From Silurus meridionalis (lineage: Eukaryota > Chordata > Actinopteri > Siluriformes > Siluridae): a DNA stretch of 64,000 nt. The notes under the pieces were generated by a model, which saw only the letters and a list, made by a program, of their open reading frames with translations, searched no databases and was not told where the DNA came from. Numbering within the stretch: the stretch's first letter is position 1; every line of letters begins with the position of its first letter. Shown here in pieces: positions 44,546-55,834 of this stretch. The DNA lies in assembly GCF_014805685.1 (NCBI RefSeq), contig NC_060885.1, positions 23,485,632 through 23,549,631 of the forward strand. Reading direction: 5' to 3'. A program made the position numbers and the translations under genes.

Positions 44546-44850
44546 CTGACATCACTCCTCCTTTTCTCGCTTTGACAGCGGCACGGTGACACCTCGGTGA
44601 GAGGCTGTGCGCGCGTAACGGTGCGCGCCTCCGCACTTTCCTCCGCGTCGGCGATCGCGTCTTCAAGTTTTCTCTCCGAGCCCGATATCCACGGAGACTG
44701 CATCGGGGTCTTTAGAGTTTTAGTGCTTCACTTGAAGACGGCCAAACCATGTGCTCTGAGACTAACGCGCAGCTACGGAGTTTCTCCATCTGCCAGCAGC
44801 TCGCCAAGATTGGCACTTTTCTCTCGCGTGCTCGCTGAACGCTCCCGAGG
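44545..44850 (+). promoter_or_regulatory. kcng3: CpG-rich promoter / 5' leader of kcng3
   Basis: CpG-dense sequence (GGTGCGCGCCTCCGC, CCGCGTCGGCGATCGCG) in an otherwise AT-rich region, continuing into exon 1. The transcription start cannot be fixed from sequence. Contains an upstream ORF at 44749-44838. Confidence 0.55.
44749..44838 (+). other. Upstream ORF in kcng3 leader
   Basis: An ATG with A at -3 opens a 29-codon frame that ends at TGA, 12 nt before the kcng3 start. It overlaps no known domain. If transcribed it would be met first by scanning ribosomes and should lower translation of kcng3. Confidence 0.5.
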
Positions 44851-45509
44851 ATGAAGTTTGGCCAAAGCGTTTGCATCTTAAACGTGGGCGGCACGCGGTA
44901 CGCTTTTCCCATGGATGTGCTGAAGGACTTCCCTCTGAGGAGAGTGAGCCGCCTGCACAGCTGCGCGTCTGAGCGAGAGGTGCTCGAAGTGTGCGACGAC
45001 TACGATCGGGAGCGCAACGAGTTCTTCTTCGATCGCCACGCTGAAGCTTTCGGCTTCCTCATGCTCTACGTGAAGCACGGCAAACTGCGCCTGGTGCCAC
45101 GCATGTGCGAGCTCTCCTTCTACAACGAGATGATCTACTGGGGCTTGGAAAGCTCACACCTGGAAATGTGCTGCCAGCGTCGCCTGGACGATCGCATGTC
45201 CGACACATGCACACACTTCAGCGAGGAGGAGCGCCGCGTCGAGGACCGAGATGAAAAAAAGGAGCAAGAGCAGCAGAGGCGGCGAGGCGCGGGCCGCGTA
45301 AAGGACGCCAAGTGGCTCGAGAGCATGCGCAGGACCTTCGAGGAACCCGCGTCCTCCGTGGCCGCGCAGATTCTCGCTTCCGTCTCCGTCCTTTTTGTCA
45401 TTGTGTCAATGGTGCTCCTGTGCGCGAGCACTCTGCCCGACTGGAAAACGGCCGAAAGTAACACGGTGGAGGAGCACAGGTACACAGAGTCTATAGACCA
45501 TCCGGCCGG
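44851..45509 (+). CDS. kcng3: kcng3 coding exon 1: Kv6.3 silent potassium channel subunit, N-terminal part
   Basis: KCNG3 is a modifier subunit of voltage-gated potassium channels. By family knowledge it does not form channels alone but joins Kv2 subunits at the plasma membrane and changes their gating. Exon 1 encodes residues 1-219 plus two bases. It holds the T1 tetramerisation domain (about 5-115: ILNVGGTRYAFP, LKDFPLRRVSRLH, VCDDYDRERNEFFFDRH, MCELSFYNEMIYWGLE, CCQRRLDDRMSDT). A charged linker follows (Glu/Arg/Lys-rich 124-152), then KWLESMRRTFEEP and S1 (170-195). The start is the first ATG in frame with the domain and has A at -3. The donor is GG|GTACTT at 45509/45510. The joined product is 434 aa, close to the human length of 436. 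Confidence 0.95.
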
Positions 45510-46543
45510 GTACTTATTCCTTTTCTTATTCCTAGTTCCTTTCATGCACGATGCACTGCTGAGAAATTGTCAAAGCACGTTTGAAGTGGTCCTCTTATTG
45601 CTGATCATGTGCATGATTTCTGACAAAGACAGTACTTCATGTGTCCAAGCCAAATTTGTGTTTTGTCTAGTGGTTTGTTACAGTTCATAAATGTTCGTCT
45701 TTTGTCTTCGATCATGAAACATAAAATAATCGACATATCCAAATCCTCAAGGACGAATGAACTTCTGAATTTTATATACGCTTGCTATTAAAATTAGATC
45801 ATATTCCTTTTGCATTGTCCGAGCAAACATTATAAAACCATGCGTTGTTTCATAATTGGCATGTCACTGCACTTGAAAACAGGACTAATTTTCAAGTGTA
45901 ATGAAACTAAATAAACACAACGTATGTATGGCAAAAATGATCAGACTGTTTACTGAGCAAAGACATTCATTCAATCATAATTGCCCCTGTCCAATATGCT
46001 GTTGCGCGTTACATTAAACATAGGCCATGAAAACGGAATACTTAGTATTTAATTAACTTTTGCACTATGCATCTGGAATTACATAATCATTATACACTCT
46101 TGGGGAAAGGGGAGACTCAGGGAGATTCAGACACTGGGATATATAATTGCCTCTCAAGGACCACTGTTATGACTTTTACACTGTTTGTACATTATATAAC
46201 TTTAACTCAGTAATGCGTGATTCTGACAGTGTAGATGTGAATGAAATATTGGAAAAGATTTTGTAAAAAAAAGTAGTTATTTATCTAACAATTAAGAACA
46301 ATTCATTTGTGAAGTGGGCTTATCTTGTTGTACTGTTAAATGTGTAGTAAAACTTAAGCGATTTTTAACATATTAAAATTTATATTAATGGTGAAATTAA
46401 CTGATAAGTACAATTACCTTCACATTTTCTGGAGTTGTTTTTTTCCTGTCCTTTTAACCTCTGCATGTGTCTGTCCTATATCTATATTGCCACGTGGACT
46501 GTTCTGAAGGTGCTGGTACCTGCGGAGCGTCCAGGCTTTTCTA

Positions 46544-46592
<49 letters not shown>

Positions 46593-46619
46593 TAGAGTAA
46601 GTGAATGAGTGAGTATGTG

Positions 46620-46659
<40 letters not shown>

Positions 46660-47842
46660 TGTGAGAAAGGTCTGTTTAGGTGAGATGTCAGGTTTGTCAT
46701 TCAAGCCACCAAACAATGTCATCCATACATGATACAAAATGTTAATGGATCTGTTCCCTTTGTAAAAATATGTTTTTATTCCAGTTCATTGCTTGCACAG
46801 TAAGAATTATTTATATATGGACATGTTGTCATTTTGACACCATTAGTTTCACACCACTTGTCATAAAGATTTCCCTGCTTAAATATGCTACCCTTTGCAA
46901 TTTAGCTTTAAAAAGAAAATCTACATAAGAAATACCATTTGTGTAGAGGATTTATTTTCCTACAGGATCTTTCAAGTGGATGTGAAACGTCTCTAATAAG
47001 ATGTTCATTTCAAGTATCAAACATCACTAGAAATATGCTTCAGCCGTATATTAAATCTCATGTTATCATGTGTCTGTTAACTCCTTTTCAGATTGCCCAG
47101 CATTGTCCTGATTATAAAAACAAAACACATCTCATTGAGAAACAGTGATGCCAAAAGTGGCAAAAAAAAAATTGGTTCTAATTGCCTGGGCTCTGAACTG
47201 GAAATGTGTTTTTTACTCTTTTTTTTTGTAATGCTTAACACTTTAAGACCTAGCAGTACTTTAACATGCCTTAATGTATTTACAAAATAGAAATCAGTGT
47301 CATTTTATACTTGACATATTTGATCAATATGGCCCTGAAATGCTTTGTATTACAAATGAAATTTCCTAAATCAGTGTTATCCATTTAGATATAATGCACA
47401 TACACTAAACCTCTTGTAATAAAATGGCATGATTAGGTAAAAAAAATTTCCTAGGTCTTTGAGCATGTTTAACACTTGCATGACTAACATCGTGGCACAT
47501 TCTACACAAGGTAATATTAGCTCAATTTCACAGCCTAGTGAACTTGTTTGTTTATCTTGTGTATAATGTCTATGCTAATTAAAGATTAGTAAATGGTTAT
47601 TTAGTGTGCAGGTAGGCAAACAGATAATCATGATTATACTCTGATCCAGTCATTTATCTACTGTACCAAAGAGGCATCTGATTCTTAATTGGATGGCTAT
47701 AATTGGAATTTACTTACATAGACCCTGCTTAGTGCTTCATTTAGATTAGTCACTTGATATTGTAAATGCATGCTGATTCAATGACTTCCTCTCTATTAAT
47801 GTCTCTCTCAATTTTCTCTCACATAATTGTGCATCTGCTTAG
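45510..47842 (+). other. kcng3: kcng3 intron
   Basis: 2.3-kb intron with GT donor (GTACTT) and AG acceptor (CTGCTTAG). It falls in the S1-S2 extracellular loop, the position used in mammalian KCNG3. It contains (GT)n at 46548-46588 and (GA)n at 46624-46656. No exon or transposon seen. Confidence 0.85.
46548..46656. repeat. (GT)n and (GA)n microsatellites in kcng3 intron
   Basis: About 20 GT units, then after 35 bp about 16 GA units. Confidence 0.95.
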
Positions 47843-48488
47843 GATCATCGAGGCGGTGTGCATTGGGTGGTTCACAGCAGAGTGCATCGTGCGTTTCCTT
47901 GTGTCACGTGACAAGTGTGAGTTTGTACGCCGTCCTTTGAATATCATTGACCTGCTGGCCATAACCCCTTACTACATCTCCGTGACCATGACAGTCCTGA
48001 CTGGAGAGAACTCGCAGCTGCAGCGGGCCGGCGTGACACTGCGCGTGCTGCGTATGATGCGCATCTTCTGGGTGATCAAGCTTGCTCGCCACTTCCTGGG
48101 CCTGCAGACACTGGGCCTAACACTGCGCCGTTGTTACCGTGAGATGGTCATGCTACTGGTGTTTATCTGCGTGGCCATGGCCATCTTTGGGGCCCTGGCC
48201 CAGCTGCTTGAGCATGGGCTTGACCTGAAGTCCAGCAATGAGGAGTATGCCAGCATCCCTGCCGCCTGCTGGTGGGTTATTATCTCCATGACGACTGTCG
48301 GCTATGGAGACATGTACCCCATCACCGTGCCAGGGCGTGTGCTAGGAGGCCTTTGTGTGGTTAGTGGAATAGTGCTGCTGGCACTGCCCATTACTTTCAT
48401 CTATCACAGCTTCGTGCAGTGTTACAATGAACTTAAGTTCCGTTCCGCTCGCTGCACCAGGAGCCTCTCGGCTGAGTTCCTCAACTGA
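47843..48488 (+). CDS. kcng3: kcng3 coding exon 2: S2 to C-terminus
   Basis: Encodes residues 220-434. S2 is IIEAVCIGWFTAECIVRFLV (about 221-240) and S3 is PLNIIDLLAITPYYISVTMT (251-270). The S4 voltage sensor, LRVLRMMRIFWVIKLARHF (286-304), has regularly spaced arginines and lysines. S5 is about 321-342. The pore helix and filter are ACWWVIISMTTVGYGDMYPI (TVGYGD 371-376). S6 is VLGGLCVVSGIVLLALPITF (386-405). S6 reads LPIT where channel-forming Kv proteins have PxP, the hallmark of silent subunits. The C-terminus ends LSAEFLN and lacks a long tail. The acceptor joins so that GG + G restores a Gly codon. Confidence 0.95.
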
Positions 48489-50403
48489 CTGTGTGTCTGG
48501 CAGACTGACACGGACCTGTTTCTCATCACTATTTGAATAAGAGATTTATTTGGTCCTCTGAGCTGAGTGAATGATCCAACTCAGTCATATATCTTGTCTC
48601 AGGTAGAGCATAGGAGCTTGGTCTTAAATGACTTTACATGTGCTTAACCTATCTGGTACTTAACTCAGTCCACTGAGGAGCTCAGTGTCTACAGGGATTA
48701 GTTCCAGCCCTGCTCCACACAAACTGATTTTACCAGAAACAAAGACTGGAACTCATTCAGTCAGGTTGAGTGTTGTGGTACATAGTTGGAACAAATACTG
48801 TGGATTCTGTGTCCCTTCATGGTGCAGGTTGAGTGTCCATGGTTTACCCAGCAAGTCCACTTTTGACAAACATTTTTGCAGGTCAGGATTCGCTCAGCTG
48901 TGCTGTTTTTACCATAGCGACAGTTAGGAGCTTTCACAGTGGTAGGCAAGGATACCATGGAAACATTGGCTTTCAGGCCAGATATCCCAGTTAGGGGCAA
49001 ACTACTGAAACTGCTGGTGGGCAGCTTTGACTTGTCTACCAGAGGCCTCAAGCATACTCGACATGGCTTAAAAACTTGATCTTCACAGCCAGACAGACAT
49101 GCATTTCATCCACTAGCAATGGTATACAGCCTCTGAAAGATTTTAGCTTCTGAATGTCAAGTAGACATCCAGTTTTGGCAAACATACAGAGCAAAAAAAT
49201 AAATAAAAATTAATCCAATTTCACTAAATTAATTTTTATTATAACAGTATTTCTAGAACACAACAACCCAGCTTCTCTGAAACAAAATTTTAGGTGGTTA
49301 TATAAGCATTGCAGGGTGAAATGTTCAAACATTAAAATGATTGTGTAAAATCCAATGATGTGTGACATGAAATCTGCAGGGATATTGGAAATCCAAAAGT
49401 GTGAGAGCGAGAGAGGAATAGAAAAAGAGGAGCAGAGAGGAATGATGCTTAGCTGTGTAGGCAACTGTGCAGCATTGGTAAATATGTAAAGTGGAATACA
49501 GTGAGCTACTGAATGAGAGCACTATTATATGAATTGATTGGCCATGTACATATAAAGTTCTTCTTATTCACCACTGGCATGCCTCCTATGTGGTTCAATA
49601 TGGCTTAACGTTTGAGGAGTGAAGAGCTTTGCATATTGTGCTAGACTCTGGCAAATACTTGTTTTCATACAACACTCTCTAGAGTGTTTACAAATAATCC
49701 TAAAACCCAGTTACTCCGGGAAACAATCCTCTTGTCATAAATGAATTGGATTTAAGGAGAAGCTTTGTTAAAGGTAAACATAAATACAATTAATGATAAA
49801 AATATTAAACATGGAAAAAACACAAGTTAATGGGGCCATCCTGGCCCCTTTGTCTTTTTATTTGGCTTATTCTATTAGATCTGCATTTTAATTTTTAGCA
49901 TTATTATTATATGGAAAAAGTAAATCTGCTTAGAGAAAAAGACAAATATACTGACCAGACTCCATGTAAATTGCTTAGTTATGCTAAGTACTCTAATGGT
50001 AATCTTATCACATGCATGTCAGCAAAGGGAGGTGTAATTTCACACCTAAGTATCAGGTGGGGGGAAAAAAGCTACTTTGAAAAAAATAAGTAAACATCAT
50101 AAATGTACATCAAATCCAGCTATTTTCCCTTCAACTGGGTGATACTCCTCCCTGCTAATGCTGTTATTGTCACTAATGAGCATCTTCATTCATTTGCTGT
50201 CATCTCTGCTCTTTCCTCTTGAGAAACTGATGTCTTGATTGGAAGACGATCCATTCTGAGGGCGGTAAAAGGAATGAAGATGTGTTTGATGTGCCTAATG
50301 TGCTATATCTTCCTTTTTGATAATTAAGCTCCATGTCATGTGGGAAGCCTGCTTTCACTATTCTTTTAGTTTTTGCCTGACCCTGCTTTTTGTTGCCCCT
50401 CTT

Positions 50404-50451
<48 letters not shown>

Positions 50452-52450
50452 CTCTCTGAGAACTATTTCTGTACAAATGCTGATATGACAAACTAAAGAA
50501 TAGAGTGTTTAAAGGCAATTTTCTGACTCCAAGGTCATGATAGATTTTTTTCATATAGTATACACAATTCTCGTTTACTTTATGTTTTGTCAACCAAAAT
50601 CTAATGAAAAGCTCAGGATTTTAGTGAAAATAAACGTGGCCATTAATTTGAGTGCCAAAAGTTGTTTATACTAATGCCATGAGATTTTATAGGGATTATT
50701 CTTTACCTAATCGCTAATACTGCCTGAGTCCTTACAGGATGCTTCAAACATTAGTGCTATTTCAACAATATTTGTACCTAATGCCTATTTAGTGTTTCCC
50801 TTTAAATGGTTTTTATGGAAATTCATAGCTTCATAGAATCATGGACCACTTAATTAGTGTGGATAGTGGGTTACGGTATTTTATGTACAAAATATAAAAT
50901 GAGTATACATTTTTGTACTGTTAATTTTAATGCCGATATGAAATCCATTGCCAACAGACAAACATGTCTATGTGTACCTATGGTATTGTGTTCTGATACT
51001 GCCACTGTGATGAATCAACTACCTAACAACTGTATAAATTTGTCATCTGTAATTTTACTTATAACATTATATTATAGCAACTGTAGAGAAATTCCAAATA
51101 TATTCCCTGGAAGTCACATGTACAGATTTTTGTCATTTGAAGATGAAGCCACATTGTGCAACACTGTCTATTAATATTGATTAAAATAAAACAACAGACT
51201 GTTTTTCAAAAGAAATTTTAAACAATTGCTTATCTTATGCTTTGGCTTAAGTTTCTTGTAGGGGAATTAAATTTTAAGGTAATTTGGGGTTTCGATATTT
51301 TGCTATAGCCTAATAGGTAGGTAGGCTCCTTTTGTAACAGTCTAGATAAGCATACTGTTTAAAATTCCTGTAATCTTTTTTTTATTATTGTTTTTAGCGT
51401 TCTTAAAATAGAGACTCTATTTTGTATAAAGTAGCATAAAATATGTGTCTGTAAAGGCGAAAACAACTCTACGATAAAATATGAATAAATTTTATCCTTG
51501 ATGGCTAAATGTGATGGCCTCTGTTTTTATTTTATGGATGCTTTATTTTTGCAAATTTTCTCGCTTCGAGAATTCATTAAGATGCAGGATGCTTTAAAGA
51601 GTTAAAGAGTTAAGAGAGCCAAAGTGGTGGGCTACTGAAGCCAGTCAATTTGTTCTTAGAAATGTGAGCCTTTGGAAAATGCATCAGAACTGACTTCTGG
51701 CAAATAAGCAGTAATGGCAAGTTTTAACCAAAAGAGTGTGTTCTGCCTAAAACATATTTTGCCACCCCAGCTTTTCGAAACTGTAAATTTTTAACAAAAT
51801 AATTTGGAAATATCTGTAATTATGTTAAAATCTTGTCTAGGTGTTCTGCCTGCAATGATCATGTTGACTAAGTAGTCAAGTTGACAGATCTGTGTGAAAA
51901 TCTTTAAAACAACAATAATTTCACATGTGAAAAATAAATGTGAGTCAATGATCCAGATAAATACTGTCAAAATATTTGCAATACCCTAATTCATCACCAT
52001 GACAGAAATGCACTTACACACTCCATACAGATGGCCCTGACTAACATTTTTTAAATCTATAAAGGGCATAATAAAACCAGCACATGATAATTTGGGCAAC
52101 AGGACAGAAATCAATGGTGAGGCTGAATTGCCTGTCACTATGAATAAAGGCTGACATTAACAGTGACATATATTCCATTCATAGTCATATGTATAATTTA
52201 TATATTTATTATATGTTACATTTTATGTTTTTCAGTGGAAATGAAATAGAAACAAAATGAATGCACTGTTCTCCCTTTTCACGGGAAGGATGAGATTTAT
52301 GTAAAGAGGAAACAATTAAATTTTGTGAATGATTTTCCCATCAAAGTTTTGAAATACCGTTGAAAACCATGGAAGGAAAAATTGTGTGGAAACCTAATTA
52401 TAATATCTATATAAGGGTTAATTACTAATCCCTACAGACCTATTTAAATG
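48489..52450. other. kcng3 3' flank and intergenic region
   Basis: Overlapping AATAAA signals at 49198-49207 could end the kcng3 mRNA about 0.7 kb after the stop. Otherwise AT-rich unique sequence with a (CT)n tract at 50407-50457. No further gene recognised. Confidence 0.45.
50407..50457. repeat. (CT)n microsatellite
   Basis: About 24 CT units with one GC interruption. Confidence 0.95.
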
Positions 52451-52451
52451 A

Positions 52452-53076
52452 CTCTGGTAAAAGTTGAAGTATTGACTACACTTTTTCACTCAAGATAAAG
52501 TAAAGAAGTTTGGGCTCTGACATGTACTTAAGTAAAAAGTAGCAATTACTACTACCTCACATCATATTAATATATTAATAATAATATAAAAAAAATCCAA
52601 ATGTTGTTCCCTAATGAATGTATCCAGGCTGAACATCCACCATATAGAACACAAGCAGTGAAAAGATGATGATAAGGTGACTGGGAATGTCTCTGTTCTC
52701 AGTCATGTTTACATCGCTGACCCCTTTTGTCTTCCACGTTAGCCCCATAACTCTTGTTTCCGTCTGCCTTACTTGTTGTTAGCTTTGTAAACTACATCTA
52801 CATATGTGGTTTGTGAAAACCAGGAAATTATACACGTGGTAGATTGAAAAAGCTTGATGGTAGGTTGATGGGCTGAAAATGGCACCCAGAAGAAAAAATA
52901 TTGACTTTGTCACCAAATGAATTAAAAGTAAAGTAACGAGCCTGGTTTGAAAATGTAAGAAGTAGAATGTATAGATAAATGTGTGAAAGTAAAAGGTTAA
53001 AAATAAATAGTGATAACAAATAAATCTACTTGAGTAGAGTAACAAAGTATTTGTTGTACTTCATGTCCCATCTCTG
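52452..53076 (-). mobile_element. hAT-type non-autonomous element, uninterrupted relative of the 5.2-kb copy
   Basis: The right boundary CCCATCTCTG is the complement of the CAGAGATGGG terminus at 5202. The interior has TACTTAAGTAAAAAGTAGCA and CTCACATCATATTAATATAT, matching the region flanking the MITE at 8731 and 17738. The left terminus is degraded. It lacks the MITE found in the other copy. Confidence 0.6.
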
Positions 53077-53224
53077 GTGTGGAGAAAAAAGTGATGGAAT
53101 AGAGGACTTGGATATTAAAATTTCACCCACTATCATAGTTAGCACAGTTATATTACCAGATATTGGTAAATAATGCCATTTACTTTTAATAGCGTATGAA
53201 TATAAAAATTAAATATCATCTGCT

Positions 53225-53445
53225 CTTCTAATATACAGTGGTGTGAATGTGTTTGCCCCATTCCTGATTTCTTATTTTTTTGCATGTTTGTCACACTTGT
53301 TTCACCCATTAATGTTTCAGATCATCAAACTAATTTAACTATTTGTAAAAGATAACACAAGTGAATACAACATGCAGTTTTTAAAAGAAGTTTATTATTG
53401 AGGAATTAACAAAATCCAAAAGTACATGTCCCTTTGCAAAAATTT
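53225..53445. repeat. DNA-transposon-derived repeat fragment
   Basis: Starts TACAGTGGTGTGAATGTGTT and continues GCATGTTTGTCACACTTGTT and ATGTTTCAGATCATCAAAC, a common teleost MITE-like sequence recalled from memory. The far end is missing. Confidence 0.5.
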
Positions 53446-53464
53446 GATATGGCTGACCCAGCAC

Positions 53465-53565
53465 TCTGTCCCCAGCTTCTGAGCAAGCTTAGATATGCAA
53501 AGAACAAATTTCATTGTTCTGTAATGTATATGTGACATAAAAAGGCTATTCTATTCTAACTGACC
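53465..53565 (+). mobile_element. LINE 3' tail fragment
   Basis: AACAAATTTCATTGTTCTGT and TATGTGACATAAAAAGGCTA, ending in TATTCTATTCT short repeats, is typical of Rex1/CR1-like 3' termini in fish. Confidence 0.5.
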
Positions 53566-53766
53566 CTTAGCAGCAACAACTGCAATCAAGGATTTGAATT
53601 TGAATAAGAAAGAAGAAAAGGATTTGTACTGTTCAGCCAGGCAGATGGACCGAGCTGGGAAGGATGTGCTGCAAGTTAGAGCAATAAAGGATGGAGATGG
53701 TTTTGACTAGTGAGGAGAGTGTGTTGAGAAGGTGGAGGGAGTATTTTGAGCAGCTGATGAATGAGG

Positions 53767-53770
<4 letters not shown>

Positions 53771-53822
<52 letters not shown>
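53771..53822. repeat. (GA)n microsatellite inside LINE ORF
   Basis: About 26 GA units at the position where relatives encode a short Glu/Arg run (NEENER). Confidence 0.95.
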
Positions 53823-53827
<5 letters not shown>

Positions 53828-53829
53828 TG

Positions 53830-55212
53830 GATGAGGTGGAGATGGTGAAGCAGGAAGTGTATAGGATTAGTAAGGAGGAAGTGAGAGCAGCGATTAAGAG
53901 GATGAAGAGTAGAAAGTCAGTAGGACCAGATGACATGCCGCTAGAAGCATGGAGATGTTTAGGAGAGATGGAAGTGGAGTTTTTAACAAGATAGTAAACA
54001 AGATTTTGGAAGGTGAGAGGATGCTTGAGGAATGGAGAAGGAGTGTGCTGATACCGGTTTTTAAGAATAAGGGAGATGTGAACCTGCAGTAAATACAGGG
54101 AAATAAAGTTTATCAGTCCCACCATGAAGTAATAGGAAAGCGTAGTGGAAGCCAGGCTGAGAGAAGAGGTGACCATCTGTGAGGACCAGTATGGTTTTAT
54201 GTCGAGGAAGAGCACCACAGATGCATCATTTGCTTTTAGAATGTTAATAAAGAAGTATAAAGAAGGTCAAAAGGAGTTGCATTGTGTGTTTGTAGATTTA
54301 GGTAACACGTTTGACAGGGTGCCAAGAGAGGAGTTGTGGTATTGTATGAGGAAGTCTGATGTATCAGAGAAGTATGTTAGAGTGGTGCAGGACATGTATG
54401 AGGACAGTGTGACAGCAGTGAAGTGTTCAGTATGAATGACAGCCTGGTTTAAGGTGGGTTGCATCAAGGATCGGCTCTGAGCCCTTTCTTGTTTGCAGTG
54501 GTGATGGACAGGTTGATGGATGAGGTCAGACAGGAGTCTCCCTGGACTATGATGTTTGCGGATGATATTGTGATTTGTGGTAAGAGTATTGAGCAGGTTC
54601 AAAAGAGCGCTAGAGAGAAGGGGAATAAAAGTCAGTTGGAGTAAGACAGAGTACATGTGTGTGAATGAGAGGTAGTGGAGTGGTGCGGTTGCAGGGAGAA
54701 GAGGTGGAGAAGGTGGAGGAGTTTAGGTACTTGGGGTCAACAGTGTAAATTAATGGAGGTGTGTTAGAGAAGTTAGGAAAGAGTGCAGACAGGGTGGAGT
54801 GGGTGAAGAAGAGTGGCAGGAATGATTTGTGATAGAAGGGTATCTGCAAGAGTGAACTCTTATAGGACTGTGGTGAGACCTGCCATGTTGTATGGTTTAA
54901 AGACAGTGGCATTGAGTAAAACAGAGGAGGTGGAGCTGGAGGTAGCAAAGCTGAAGATGTTGAGGTTTTCATTGGTAGTGACGAGGATGGAAAGGTTTAG
55001 AAATTAGGTTTGGACATGTGCAGAGAAAGGACATGGGGTACATCGGTAGGAGAATGCTGAGGATGGAGCCACAAAGAAGAAGGAAAAAAGGAAGACCAAG
55101 GAGGAGGTTAATGGATGTGATGAGGGAAGACATGCAGGTAGTTGGTTTGAAAGATGCAGATGTAAAGGACAGAGTAGTATGGAGACGGATGATCCGCTGT
55201 GGCGACCCCTAA
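53830..55212 (+). pseudogene. RTE-like LINE reverse transcriptase
   Basis: Coding remnant of the element above. In segments, the frame changes after FLTR (53994), near 54120, 54435 and 54640, and through the thumb region. The canonical FVDLEKAYD motif reads FVDLGNTFD, while the FADD motif is intact. Unlikely to yield protein. Confidence 0.8.
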
Positions 55213-55489
55213 GAGAAGCCGAAAGGAAAAGTTGAAAAAGAATATTTAGAATAACTGTCATTTTAAACAGATTATGGCCAAATCAATTGTTTATTATTTG
55301 CTCTGCAAATTGTAATGGAAGAAGCCATATTTATTTATAAATATCTGGAGGATGAAAAACAAATAAATAAATGACTACATATATTTTGTTACTTCATAAC
55401 AGAAGTAATGCTTTCAATTTATTTCTATATTTAGGCTATTTCTGTTTTTCTATATTTGAGCTATTTCTGTATTTCTACATTTAGTTATG

Positions 55490-55720
55490 TATTTCCACAT
55501 TCACTACATTTGCAGCATTTAGCAAATGCCCTTATCCAGAACAACTTACAATTAAATAATTTATACAGCTGAGCAGTTTGGGGGTTAAGCAGCAGTGGCT
55601 CAGCAGTGGCAGCTTGGTGTAGTAATGTTTGAGTGTTCTGAATCCTGTACCTGATTTTTACTGACATGTTGGGGTGAGTACAATCTCCTGATCAGCATAC
55701 ACCAGATAGCCATCCTAACA
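55490..55720 (-). mobile_element. SINE fragment (L2-tailed)
   Basis: GCAGCATTTAGCAAATGCCC, TTATCCAGAACAACTTACAA and GCAGTGGCAGCTTGGTG form the common fish SINE body. The first block is the complement of the L2 3' tail at 14335-14365. Confidence 0.6.
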
Positions 55721-55834
55721 TTAGTCCTTTGAACTAGATAGTAAACTTCCTAAAATTGTTCCTTCGAGCTAGATAGTAAACCTTCCTAACACTATATAAC
55801 TTACACTTATTAGTTAGCTTTAACTAAGAGAGCA

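Larger units (their letters stand above)
53612..55240 (+). mobile_element. RTE-like LINE, reverse transcriptase half, inactive
   Basis: Plus strand. In order: RQMDRAGKDVLQVRAIKDGD-like coding (53640-53700), LRRWREYFEQLMNEENER, then a (GA)n expansion (53771-53822). RT begins KSVGPDDMPLEAWRCLGE; QYGFMSRKSTTDASFAFRML, LHCVFVDLGNTFDRVPREEL and HQGSALSPFLFAVVMDRL follow. The active site is MMFADDIVICG (FADD at 54555-54566). Then come YRTVVRPAMLYGLKTVAL and the tail MGYIGRRMLRMEPQRRRKKG...MIRCGDP. Many shifts and stops. The 5' endonuclease half is absent. Confidence 0.85.

Noticed and set aside
44295..44703. Minus-strand frames with Thr-His repeats upstream of kcng3
   Set aside because: They are readings of the (TG)n repeat and of CpG-rich leader on the wrong strand.
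45135..45545. 136-codon minus-strand frame opposite kcng3 exon 1
   Set aside because: It is a GC-rich shadow of the channel gene with no domain similarity.
45510..45690. Extension of kcng3 exon 1 reading frame into the intron
   Set aside because: The sequence after HPAG has no channel similarity, and a clear GT donor and matching acceptor restore the conserved S2.
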